Origin: Synergistales bacterium | GTDB lineage: Bacteria > Synergistota > Synergistia > Synergistales > 79-D21 | Assembly (NCBI GenBank): GCA_015657435.1 | Contig: JADLKH010000003.1 | Location: forward strand, 411,576 to 419,576 | Reading direction: 5' to 3' | Length of the DNA: 8,001 nt | Part shown: positions 1-6,139 of the stretch, piece by piece | Position numbering within the stretch: the stretch's first letter is position 1 | Layout of the letters: each line of letters starts with the position of its first letter | The notes under the pieces: generated by a model | Seen by the model: the letters and a program-made list of their open reading frames with translations, nothing else | The model's database searches: none | Told to the model about the DNA's origin: nothing | Program-made: the position numbers and the translations under genes

Positions 1-789
1 CTTCCATCTCCTGCGGGGGAACGCGACTTCTCCATCAGGGCGCTGGTGGATCCCATCGTCGAGGCGCTTCGCTTTATCGGCGTTCCGGCGGAACAGACCG
101 GAAGAAACGATATCACGGTTGAGGGGAAAAAGATTTCCGGAAACGCACAGTATCTTTCCGGTGACAAGTTCCTGCATCACGGGACGATTCTCTTCCACAC
201 GGACTTGGATCTGATGGGAGAAGTCCTTCAGGCGGATCCGGAAAAATACCTGTCCAAGGGGGTCAAGTCGATTCGCAGCAGGGTGGCGAATGTTTCGGAT
301 TTCCTCTCCAAGGAAATGTCCGTTGAGGAATTTTGCGCGGTTCTGCTGCGATACGTAGGAGGAAAGAATCCCCTGGAAGAAGTCGCGTATTTTAAGGATC
401 ATTACGAAAAGATCCTGAAAATCGCGAAGGAAAGGTATTTCCTCCAGTCCTGGAATTACGGCGTTTCCCCTCCATATAACTTCAGGAACAGCAAGGTTTT
501 TCCCTTCGGGAAAGTGGAAGTGCGCCTGAACGTTCGGGAGGGCCGGGTTGAAAACATAAGAATTTATGGTGATTTTCTCCCTACGGTGGACACCCTCTCC
601 TTTGAAAACCGCCTGGAAGGAAAATTGTATGAAGAAAACGAGTTCTTTGCGGTTTTATCGACGGAAGCGGCATGCGTGTCTTTCATAAGGGCCCTGGGGA
701 TGACCGTTCAGGATTTTATCGAGCTTGCTTTTGGGTACGGCGGAGAGAGGGGACCCTCGCAAGGAGCTGCGGGAAAGGGGATTTCCTGA
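1..789 (+). CDS. lplA: Lipoate-protein ligase A (lipoate--protein ligase), 5'-truncated by the window edge
   Basis: Activates free lipoate with ATP to lipoyl-AMP and transfers it to the lipoyl-domain lysine of 2-oxoacid dehydrogenase E2 or glycine-cleavage H proteins, in the cytoplasm. The reading frame is open from base 1, so the GTG at 46 is internal; about 70-80 N-terminal residues, including the usual RRxSGGG motif, are missing. The 262 visible residues contain the LplA signature GRNDITV at fragment residues 34-40, GKKISGNAQ at 42-50 with the presumed catalytic Lys at 44, and HHGTILF at 59-65. SRVANVSDF follows. The C-terminal accessory domain begins around WNYGVSPPYN and ends near LGMTVQDFIELAFG. 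The last ~12 residues are Gly-rich and non-conserved and overlap the ribosome binding site of the next gene. The TGA stop shares its A with that gene's ATG, implying translational coupling. Together with AcoX it suggests service to an acetoin or 2-oxoacid dehydrogenase encoded upstream. Family assignment is firm; the partner complex is inferred. Confidence 0.93.
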   Translation, partial: LPSPAGERDFSIRALVDPIVEALRFIGVPAEQTGRNDITVEGKKISGNAQYLSGDKFLHHGTILFHTDLDLMGEVLQADPEKYLSKGVKSIRSRVANVSDFLSKEMSVEEFCAVLLRYVGGKNPLEEVAYFKDHYEKILKIAKERYFLQSWNYGVSPPYNFRNSKVFPFGKVEVRLNVREGRVENIRIYGDFLPTVDTLSFENRLEGKLYEENEFFAVLSTEAACVSFIRALGMTVQDFIELAFGYGGERGPSQGAAGKGIS

Positions 790-1829
790 TGCCAAGAATC
801 GGTATCGTTGTCAATCCCTCGGCAGGCAAGGATGTGAGGCGAATCATTGGCTACGCCAGTGTTGTGGACAACATTGAAAAAATTGAGATTCTTAGGCGAA
901 TTCTTGTCGGTATTCTCCAGTTCGACGTCAAGGAACTGCATTTCATGCCCGATGTCTTCGACTTTGCGGACAAGACCCTGGATTCACTTAAAAAGACCGA
1001 CCTCGAAAACGTTGCCTCGAAAGTGCAGGTTCTTCCTTTCGAGCCCATTGGAGAGGCTGCCGATTCGACAAGGGCAGGAGCCATGATGAATGCCATGGGG
1101 CTGGATTGCATTATTGTGCTGGGAGGGGACGGGACAAGCAAAGCCGTTGCCGCCGGATGCGGCAAGACGCCGATGCTTCCGATCTCCACGGGAACCAACA
1201 ACGTCTTTCCCTACAGGATCGACGGGACGGTCGCAGGCCTCATTGCCGGGGCCTATGCCACCGCTCTCGGGGATGTTCCCGGAACGCTCCTGGAACAGAA
1301 CATGTTCAACGTCTATATCAACAACAGGCTGGTCAATCATGCTCTTGTCGACGTCGTCCTTTACCATGAGCCCTTTATCAGCTCCAGGGCAATGTGGGAG
1401 CCGGAAAAGGTCCTCTTTGTTGCGATATCGAGGCGAATAGGAGAACCCGTCGTAGGGATGGCCTCGATCGCACAGGCCGCAATGTGCAGGTTGCGCAGGG
1501 GTGCGCTCGGGTTTGCATGCTACGTCGGCACGGAAGATGCAAAAATGCGCGTTTTGACACCCATTGCCCCCGGCCTGGTTCGTGAAATCCCCATTGCCCG
1601 CTGCAAGGGGCTGGTCGCGGGCCGAAGGTATCGGGTGAATCCCGACTTGCCCGCCAAATGGTGCACGGTCTCCGTCGACGGTGAGCGGGAGAACGAGGTG
1701 GACATGGAGAAGGACGTGGTGGAGATCGAACTGGTAGAGAAGGCCGTTCGTGTTTTGAACCCCGCTTCAATCTACTCCCTTGTTCTCAAGAGGGGGCTTC
1801 TCAGGAAATCCGGCAGGAAGCCTTCTTAA
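789..1829 (+). CDS. acoX: AcoX-like ATP-NAD kinase family protein
   Basis: A 346-residue protein of the NAD kinase/diacylglycerol kinase fold. Visible motifs are NPSAG at residues 9-13, GGDGTSKAV at 112-120 (the nucleotide-binding GGDGT loop), and STGTNNVFP at 133-141. The length and the NPSAG...GGDGT...GTNN order fit AcoX, a protein encoded with acetoin dehydrogenase subunits whose precise role has not been settled; NAD(H) phosphorylation is only suggested by homology. The frame is open further upstream, to 672, but I chose ATG 789 because the protein then begins MPRIGIVVNPSAG exactly at the first beta strand, and a purine-rich GGGAAAGGGG lies just upstream. The start overlaps the lplA stop by one base (TGATG), so the two are probably translated together. 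A strong terminator follows 40 nt after the stop, making this the last gene of its operon. A plain orphan NAD kinase is the alternative; the lplA neighbour favours AcoX. Confidence 0.82.
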   Translation: MPRIGIVVNPSAGKDVRRIIGYASVVDNIEKIEILRRILVGILQFDVKELHFMPDVFDFADKTLDSLKKTDLENVASKVQVLPFEPIGEAADSTRAGAMMNAMGLDCIIVLGGDGTSKAVAAGCGKTPMLPISTGTNNVFPYRIDGTVAGLIAGAYATALGDVPGTLLEQNMFNVYINNRLVNHALVDVVLYHEPFISSRAMWEPEKVLFVAISRRIGEPVVGMASIAQAAMCRLRRGALGFACYVGTEDAKMRVLTPIAPGLVREIPIARCKGLVAGRRYRVNPDLPAKWCTVSVDGERENEVDMEKDVVEIELVEKAVRVLNPASIYSLVLKRGLLRKSGRKPS

Positions 1830-1843
1830 TCCGTAGCCTTGCC

Positions 1844-1858
1844 CGCGAAGGCTTCGCG
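1844..1858 (+). repeat. Short perfect inverted repeat before the terminator
   Basis: CGCGAAG and CTTCGCG are separated by a single G, giving 7-bp arms (1844-1850 and 1852-1858). It lies between the acoX stop and the terminator hairpin and has no T-tract of its own. It could add to 3'-end stability of the transcript or be chance in GC-rich sequence. Confidence 0.35.
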
Positions 1859-1869
1859 TGCTCCTTTTC

Positions 1870-1901
1870 GCCCGGCCGAAATCCTCGGCCGGGCTTTTTT
1901 T
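1870..1901 (+). terminator. Intrinsic (Rho-independent) terminator of the lplA-acoX operon
   Basis: Perfect 10-bp stem: GCCCGGCCGA (1870-1879) pairs with TCGGCCGGGC (1885-1894) around a 5-nt loop AATCC, followed at once by seven T residues (1895-1901). Nine of the ten pairs are G-C. No matching A-run lies immediately before 1870, so it is directional for the + strand and would not serve the diguanylate cyclase gene arriving on the - strand as a canonical terminator. From 1902 to 2019 I see nothing further I can assign. Confidence 0.93.
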
Positions 1902-2019
1902 GCCACCGCAATGGATCGCCCCGGATTTGCTCCCCTGGCTGTTTCCGGCTTCCTGCACGCCCACAACCCCATGCCGATTTTTCCCCACTTTGTACGGAAT
2001 GCATGCGGACGAAATCACG

Positions 2020-3564
2020 CTACCCGCTGACCTGGTTTTTGCCTTTGCCTTTGGCCCGATAAAGGGCTTCGTCGGCTCGTTTGAGGGCGGGACCGAGATC
2101 GGGGTCGCCGTCATCGAGCAGGGCGATTCCCAGGCTGACGGAGAGTCCCCGGATTCCTTCCGGGGAGAGGTCCTTGACGAGCCCGCGGATTTTTTCGGCG
2201 ACCTTCAGGGCTCCGTCCGGCCCGGTGTTGGGCAGAACGAGGAGGAATTCGTCGCCGCCCCAGCGGAAGAAGCAGTCGGCTACGCGAATCGATTCCCGGA
2301 CGGATTTTCCGACGGCCGCGAGGGCGGCATCGCCCGCCAGGTGCCCGTAGGTGTCGTTGACGGATTTGAAGGCGTCCAGGTCGAGCATGACGACCGAAAG
2401 AGGTAGTCCGTAGCGCCTGGACCTCGCGACCTCGCGTTTCGAGATCGCGTTGAATTCCCCCTTCTTCAGGGCTCCGGTGAGGGAATCATACATGGCTTCC
2501 TCCACAAGCCTGTCGTGGTAACGGAGGGTCTGGTGAAGTAGCGGGGCCGCGGCGAGGAAGAAGAGGGTCATGAGGAATCCGAAGGAGAGGAAAAGCTCCC
2601 TGATTTCGTCCGCCGCGGTGTTCCTGTTCACCGCCAGGAGGTAGCCGGGGAATTCGCGCTTCCGTCCCTTCACGGGGATAAGGCAGACGGAGTAGGATCC
2701 CGATTCCGTACGGAGCAGGAGGGCCAGGTCGTTTCCTTTCGACAGCGGAGAAACGGGCCCGCCGAGGACCCGCCGGGTTTTTTCCAGCAGTTCGCAGAGA
2801 GTTTTTTCCTCGATCCCTTCTGGGGTATCCAGGTTATCGAGAACCTTGATGTCCTCGTAGAACCCCTTCGAGATCCGGCTCGAGGCGTAGCGCCGCAAGA
2901 TCTCTTCCGGGTTCATGGATTGGAGCGCCTCCGGACGGAGCAGCAGCGAATAGTGACCCGGGAACTGCTTCTGCAGCTGTTCGGCGAAGGCGACGGGGCA
3001 CAGCCCGAATTCGGCCGAACCGAGGAAATCGCTGCCGAAAAACAGGGGAAAGCTGTACCAGAACGCTCCGGCCGTCCTTTCGGCCTGGAACCCCATGGCC
3101 GGTACGCGGGTTGCGAGGGCTTCGGCCTGGAGGGTGCTGGCAGGCAGCATGTTGTCGCCGTAAAGCGTTGGGGCGCTCATCCGAAGAAAGACGATGCCGT
3201 CCGGCATGATGAGGTTCAGGTGGCAGATCCGGTGAAAGGCGAGCCGATCAAAATAGGGTTCCAGCCGCTTTCGGATGGCTTCTCTCGCAAGCTCCCTTTC
3301 TCTCGGATACGGGGTTTGCCGGGCCGTATGGAAAAGTTCGCGGATCTCGGGCCGGCGGGCGGATTCGTCAAAGACCATTTCCACCATGCGGCCGTATACG
3401 TCGAGGGTGGCTTCCGCGGTCGAGGAAAGCCTCTCCAGGGACTCCTTCTCCAGCCGGTCGATCTGTCCCCGGTAGCTGAGGAAAAGAACCAGGCAGGAAA
3501 AGCCGAAGCTCGACAGGAAAAGAAGAATCAGAAGGATTTTGAGTTTCTTCTTGTCCCTGCCCAA
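2020..3564 (-). CDS. Membrane-bound diguanylate cyclase (GGDEF domain-containing protein) with Cache-like sensor
   Basis: A 514-residue protein predicted to make cyclic di-GMP from two GTP at the inner membrane. After a basic N-terminus (GRDKKK), TM1 spans residues ~9-30. An extracytoplasmic region of ~290 residues resembles a double-Cache ligand sensor (LNLIMPDGIVFLR and APTLYGDNM around 116-139). TM2 is at ~324-343, and the GGDEF domain runs from ~358 (MYDSLTGALKK). Active-site features are intact: LDLDAFKSVND at 394-404 (metal and guanine region) and GGDEF at 436-440. The product-inhibition I-site RVAD sits at 427-430, the canonical five residues before GGDEF. The frame extends upstream to an ATG at 3675, but I chose the TTG at 3564-3562. 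It has AGAGGAGG seven bases upstream and puts the basic/TM1 start at the very N-terminus, whereas the longer version would add 37 residues without membrane-protein character. No terminator of its own is evident downstream. The ligand is unknown. It is head-to-head with the GntR gene, with no clear functional link. Confidence 0.9.
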   Translation of the reverse strand: MGRDKKKLKILLILLFLSSFGFSCLVLFLSYRGQIDRLEKESLERLSSTAEATLDVYGRMVEMVFDESARRPEIRELFHTARQTPYPRERELAREAIRKRLEPYFDRLAFHRICHLNLIMPDGIVFLRMSAPTLYGDNMLPASTLQAEALATRVPAMGFQAERTAGAFWYSFPLFFGSDFLGSAEFGLCPVAFAEQLQKQFPGHYSLLLRPEALQSMNPEEILRRYASSRISKGFYEDIKVLDNLDTPEGIEEKTLCELLEKTRRVLGGPVSPLSKGNDLALLLRTESGSYSVCLIPVKGRKREFPGYLLAVNRNTAADEIRELFLSFGFLMTLFFLAAAPLLHQTLRYHDRLVEEAMYDSLTGALKKGEFNAISKREVARSRRYGLPLSVVMLDLDAFKSVNDTYGHLAGDAALAAVGKSVRESIRVADCFFRWGGDEFLLVLPNTGPDGALKVAEKIRGLVKDLSPEGIRGLSVSLGIALLDDGDPDLGPALKRADEALYRAKGKGKNQVSG

Positions 3565-3571
3565 CGGATTT

Positions 3572-3579
3572 CCTCCTCT
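3572..3579 (-). promoter_or_regulatory. Strong Shine-Dalgarno deciding the TTG start of the diguanylate cyclase
   Basis: On the - strand the sequence reads AGAGGAGG, then seven bases, then TTG (3564-3562). It is close to a perfect anti-SD match, and no ATG or GTG in frame is similarly placed. Confidence 0.8.
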
Positions 3580-3680
3580 GATGATTACGCATTCGCATCG
3601 CGTCGCCGGTGCCGTCAAAACGCGTTCCCCCCGTAGTATCGGCCGATCGGGGATGGTCCGACAGATTTTTCTCAATCATC

Positions 3681-3709
3681 TGGACAAGAGGGAGTTCGGG
3701 TTGTATAGT
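3681..3709 (+). promoter_or_regulatory. Probable sigma-70-type promoter of the GntR regulator gene
   Basis: A -35-like TGGACA (3681-3686) is followed by a 17-nt spacer and a -10-like TATAGT (3704-3709), each five of six to consensus. Transcription would begin near 3716, about 37 nt before the ATG. The -10 box overlaps the left half of the putative operator at 3703-3723, as expected for autorepression. I could not find an equally good divergent promoter for the - strand gene in the 188-bp gap. Confidence 0.6.
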
Positions 3710-3723
3710 GTCTGTATACTGGC
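3703..3723. promoter_or_regulatory. Putative GntR/FCD operator overlapping the regulator's own promoter
   Basis: GTATAG (3703-3708), a 5-nt spacer, then GTATAC (3714-3719) followed by TGGC. GTATAC is self-complementary and matches the N-GT-Nx-AC-N core seen in many FadR/FCD-type GntR operators. The same arrangement with the same 11-bp pitch recurs at 4436-4452 upstream of the aconitase X gene. Binding is inferred from this recurrence. Confidence 0.55.
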
Positions 3724-3752
3724 GATCGACAACCGGAAAGGAGCTCCTGTCC

Positions 3753-4415
3753 ATGAACGTCGCGAAGGACAACCGCCTTTGGGTCAGGGCCTACAAGTGG
3801 ATCAAGGATGCCATCGACGGCGGGGTTCTCAAGACGGGTGAACCCCTCAGCGAGAATCGCCTTTCCCAGGAGATCGAGATCAGCCGGACCCCCATCCGCG
3901 AGGCGCTCCGCGTTTTGGCCCAGGAGGGCTACGTGAGGATCGTTCCGGCGAAGGGGGCCTTTGTTTCCGAGGTTTCTCTGGAAGACCTGAAGGAGATCTA
4001 CGATATCCGAAAGCTTCTGGAGCCCTTCGCGGCCGTGTCCGCGGTTCACCGTGTTCCCGAGGCGGAGATCCGGGCTCTCGAGAACGAGTGGCACGACATC
4101 CAGGGCCGGGTCGCCAAAGGCGAGTCCGTTCCGTGGTCCGACCTGGCGGCCATCGACCAGCGCTTTCACTTCACCCTGATCCGGCATTCCACGAACAAGC
4201 GGATCCAGCAGATTCTTTTCTCCTACCACGCCCAGATCGAGCGTTTCCAGTCCCTTTCCGCCAAGTCGCTTGCCAACGTCGAGGACACCGTTCGCCAGCA
4301 CATCGAGCTGATCGCCTGCCTGAAGGAGCGCAACGGGAAGCTCCTCTCGGAGCGGCTGTACGAGCATATCGTCAAGAGTGAGGAGAACGTGCTGAAGGAC
4401 TATTACCGGGGGTGA
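3753..4415 (+). CDS. GntR family transcriptional regulator with FCD ligand-binding domain
   Basis: A 220-residue DNA-binding regulator of the FadR subfamily, probably controlling itself and the aconitase X operon downstream. The winged helix is at residues ~8-72, with PLSENRLSQEIEISRTPIREALRVLAQEGYV-type sequence holding the recognition helix (SRTPIREAL at 44-52) and the wing (KGAFV at 67-71). The all-helical FCD domain follows from ~76. Its usual metal-binding set is present: D135 and H139 (DQRFH), H183 (RQH) and H205 (YEH), suggesting a carboxylate effector bound through the metal, as known for this family. The frame is open from 3609, but ATG 3753 is preferred: AAAGGAG (3737-3743) lies nine bases upstream, and an earlier start would lie within the promoter/operator. 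The stop is 79 nt before the TTG of the dehydratase gene. The inducer is unknown, most likely the pathway substrate or an intermediate. Confidence 0.93.
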   Translation: MNVAKDNRLWVRAYKWIKDAIDGGVLKTGEPLSENRLSQEIEISRTPIREALRVLAQEGYVRIVPAKGAFVSEVSLEDLKEIYDIRKLLEPFAAVSAVHRVPEAEIRALENEWHDIQGRVAKGESVPWSDLAAIDQRFHFTLIRHSTNKRIQQILFSYHAQIERFQSLSAKSLANVEDTVRQHIELIACLKERNGKLLSERLYEHIVKSEENVLKDYYRG

Positions 4416-4428
4416 AAAATTTTTACCC
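4410..4428. repeat. AT-centred inverted repeat over the gntR stop codon
   Basis: GGGTgAAAAA (4410-4419) faces TTTTTACCC (4420-4428): arms match except for one bulged G, and there is no loop. The repeat includes the gntR stop. It could be a weak terminator remnant, an A/T-rich promoter element or a second protein-binding site. I see no good -35/-10 pair for the downstream operon here. Confidence 0.3.
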
Positions 4429-4435
4429 TTTGGTG

Positions 4436-4463
4436 GTATACAGGCAGTATGGTGCGAGTATCC
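4436..4463. promoter_or_regulatory. Putative GntR/FCD operator upstream of the aconitase X operon
   Basis: GTATAC (4436-4441), a 5-nt spacer, then GTATGG (4447-4452), and a third GTATCC at 4458-4463, all on an 11-bp pitch (one helical turn). The first copy continues as GTATACAGGC, matching GTATACTGGC at 3714-3723 in nine of ten positions. The site ends about 30 nt before the TTG start, so a bound regulator could block transcription initiation or elongation. A separate promoter here is not convincing from sequence; readthrough from gntR is possible. Confidence 0.5.
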
Positions 4464-4481
4464 CGCATTTGCGGATTTTTC

Positions 4482-4488
4482 GGAGGTG
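4482..4488 (+). promoter_or_regulatory. Ribosome binding site deciding the TTG start of aconitase X
   Basis: GGAGGTG lies at 4482-4488, so the in-frame GTG at 4486 overlaps the SD and cannot use it. From the end of GGAGG the TTG at 4495 is eight bases away. Starting there gives MQLTDEEKRML, which is how proteins of this family normally begin. Confidence 0.75.
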
Positions 4489-4494
4489 TCGCCA

Positions 4495-5709
4495 TTGCAA
4501 CTGACGGATGAAGAAAAAAGGATGCTGGACGGAGGAAGCGGCCGGGGGGTCCAGAGGGCGATGGAGCTGCTCGTGGCTCTTGGAAAGTCCTTCGACGCCG
4601 AGCGGATGATCCCGATTCTCCGCACCCACGTCGCGCTGAGCGGCCAGGAAGGGGACACCTACTGGTGCCGACTTCTCGTCGAGGGAGGGGCCACCTGCAA
4701 GGTTCCGCCGACGACGAATCCCTCATGGGACGTGAAGGGCCTCACGAAGCACTACGAGGTGACGGAATCCGAGCTGGAACTGGGGCTTCAAACGATCGAG
4801 GTCTACCGGAAGATCGGGGCGAAGCTCACTTTCTGCTGCACGCCGGGGCTGGGAACGAACGTCCCCGCTTTCGGCGAGCACGTGGCCTTTTCGGAATCCA
4901 GCGCGACGCCCTACGTCAACGCGGTCCTGGGGGCCCGGTCGAACCGGGAGTCGTCATGCAGCGCCCTCGCGTCGGCCGTGACCGGGGTGACGCCCCTCTA
5001 CGGCTACCACTTCGAGTCCAACCGCGGCGGAACGATGCTGGTCGACATCGAGGCCCGGCCGAAGGACGCCTACGACTGGGGGATCCTGGGGTACTTCATC
5101 GGCCGTTTCGCCGGCAGCCGCATCCCGGTCCTTTCCTTCAGGCACATGGAAAACCGCCCGACCCCCGAGGAGCTTCTCTACCTTGGGGCGGAGATGGCCA
5201 CGAGCGGTTCCGTGGCGATGTACCACATCGTCGGCGTGACCCCGGAGGCTCCCACCGCCGCGGCGGCTTTCAGGGGAAAAGCGCCGGAGTTCACCCTTCC
5301 CGTGCTGCCCCGGCACCTGAAGGAGCAGGAGGAGCAGATCTCGGAGAAGGGCGGCAGAATCAACCTGGTCATGCTGGGATGCCCTCACTACACCTATGAC
5401 CAGCTTCGGGAGCTGGCTTGCCTCCTGGAGGGGCGCACCGTGCACCGGGACGTCGCCTTCTGGGTGCTCACGTCCTTCGACGCGATCGAGCTGGCCAGGC
5501 GGAGCGGCCACCTTGAAACCATCGAGAGGGCGGGATGCCGCCTGGTTGCCGACACCTGCATCGACGAACCCTGCTGGAAGTCCTTCGAGGGCGGGCTTGG
5601 CGTGACGGATTCGCCGAAGTGCATGTACTACCGGGAGCGCCGCGGCCAGCCCTTCGTGATCCGGAGGCTTTCCGACTGCGTCGAGGCCGCGGTCAGGGGG
5701 GAGATCTGA
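4495..5709 (+). CDS. Aconitase X catalytic (large) subunit, putative hydroxy-acid dehydratase
   Basis: A 404-residue iron-sulfur dehydratase subunit of the aconitase X family (DUF521), the split form that pairs with a small swivel protein. Family hallmarks are LTDEEKRMLDG at residues 3-13, GEHVAFSESSA at 127-137, NAVLGARSNRES at 142-153, GCPHYTYDQL at 295-304, DTC at 353-355 and TDSPKCMYY at 371-379. The likely cluster ligands are C115 (in CCTP, with an extra C114), C296 and C355. Characterised members dehydrate cis-3-hydroxy-L-proline (bacteria) or mevalonate 5-phosphate (archaea). Two positions look unusual from memory of the family: CTP is followed by GLG rather than Tyr, and NRESSCSAL stands where NREGGPSAL is common. 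A different substrate is therefore plausible. TTG start chosen because of the GGAGG upstream. It ends one base before the swivel gene. No pyrroline-carboxylate reductase is visible, which weakens the hydroxyproline reading. Fold and class are firm; substrate unknown. Confidence 0.92.
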   Translation: MQLTDEEKRMLDGGSGRGVQRAMELLVALGKSFDAERMIPILRTHVALSGQEGDTYWCRLLVEGGATCKVPPTTNPSWDVKGLTKHYEVTESELELGLQTIEVYRKIGAKLTFCCTPGLGTNVPAFGEHVAFSESSATPYVNAVLGARSNRESSCSALASAVTGVTPLYGYHFESNRGGTMLVDIEARPKDAYDWGILGYFIGRFAGSRIPVLSFRHMENRPTPEELLYLGAEMATSGSVAMYHIVGVTPEAPTAAAAFRGKAPEFTLPVLPRHLKEQEEQISEKGGRINLVMLGCPHYTYDQLRELACLLEGRTVHRDVAFWVLTSFDAIELARRSGHLETIERAGCRLVADTCIDEPCWKSFEGGLGVTDSPKCMYYRERRGQPFVIRRLSDCVEAAVRGEI

Positions 5710-5710
5710 A

Positions 5711-6139
5711 ATGTCCGCAAAGACCAGTTTCAGCTGCAGAAGCATCGTGAAGGGCCATGTCGAGGGCGAGGCGATCGTGTCGCGGGAGGCCATGTGCTTC
5801 TACCTCTGCGATCCCGAAACGGGAGAGGTGATCGAGAAGAACCATCCCCTGAAGGGACGCTCGATCGCGAAGAAGATTCTCGTGCTGCAGTCGGGGAAGG
5901 GCAGTTCGGTGGTCCAGGTGGACGGGTTCTACCAGCTTTCCGTGAAGGGGAACCTTCCGGCGGGCATCATCGTGAGAGAGATCGAGCCGGTCCTGGTTTC
6001 GGCGGCCGTGGTTATGGAAACCCCGATGGTCGATCGGCTCCAGGCGGATCCGTTCGAGGTCATCGTCGACGGGGACTGGGTCGAGATCGATGCGGAAACG
6101 GAAACCGTGACCGTGACGAAAAGGGGGAGAGACGAATGA
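5711..6139 (+). CDS. Aconitase X swivel (small) subunit, DUF126 domain-containing protein
   Basis: A 142-residue swivelling-domain partner of the large subunit; together they form the complete dehydratase active site. Visible signatures are LKGRSIAKKILVLQSGKGSS at residues 47-66, where the GKGSS loop carries the serine expected to act as catalytic base by analogy with aconitase, and AGIIVREIEPVLVSAAVVMETPMVD at 84-108. An N-terminal beta segment (GHVEGEAIVSREAMCFY) and a C-terminal VIVDGDWVEIDAETETVTV strand pair are typical of the family, as is the length. The ATG follows the large-subunit stop by one base, with GGGGGGAG upstream at 5696-5703. Its own stop overlaps the next start as ATGA. 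Such packing supports equal expression of the two subunits. Residues after the GSS loop (VVQVDGFYQLSVKGN) appear divergent from the SGSY-like sequence I recall in hydroxyproline dehydratases, again hinting at a different substrate. Confidence 0.92.
   Translation: MSAKTSFSCRSIVKGHVEGEAIVSREAMCFYLCDPETGEVIEKNHPLKGRSIAKKILVLQSGKGSSVVQVDGFYQLSVKGNLPAGIIVREIEPVLVSAAVVMETPMVDRLQADPFEVIVDGDWVEIDAETETVTVTKRGRDE

Noticed and set aside
3638..3647. 10-bp perfect palindrome ATCGGCCGAT in the divergent intergenic region
   Set aside because: No second copy and no match to the GTATAC operators; could easily be chance in this composition, so not called as a site.
3676..3772. A - strand reading frame from 3772 overlapping the regulator promoter and the cyclase N-terminus
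   Set aside because: It is out of frame with the GGDEF protein, has no recognisable domain, and crosses the promoter/operator and start of gntR; a shadow frame.
4420..4463. Sigma-54 or sigma-70 promoter for the aconitase X operon
   Set aside because: GG/GC pairs are not at -24/-12 spacing, and -35/-10 candidates (TTTACC, TATGGT) are 20 nt apart. Too weak to assert.
5794..6135. Upstream extension of the SDR frame
   Set aside because: The extension is Gly/Arg-rich with no homology and lies over the swivel subunit gene. The ATG at 6136 has an SD and places the Rossmann motif at the usual distance.
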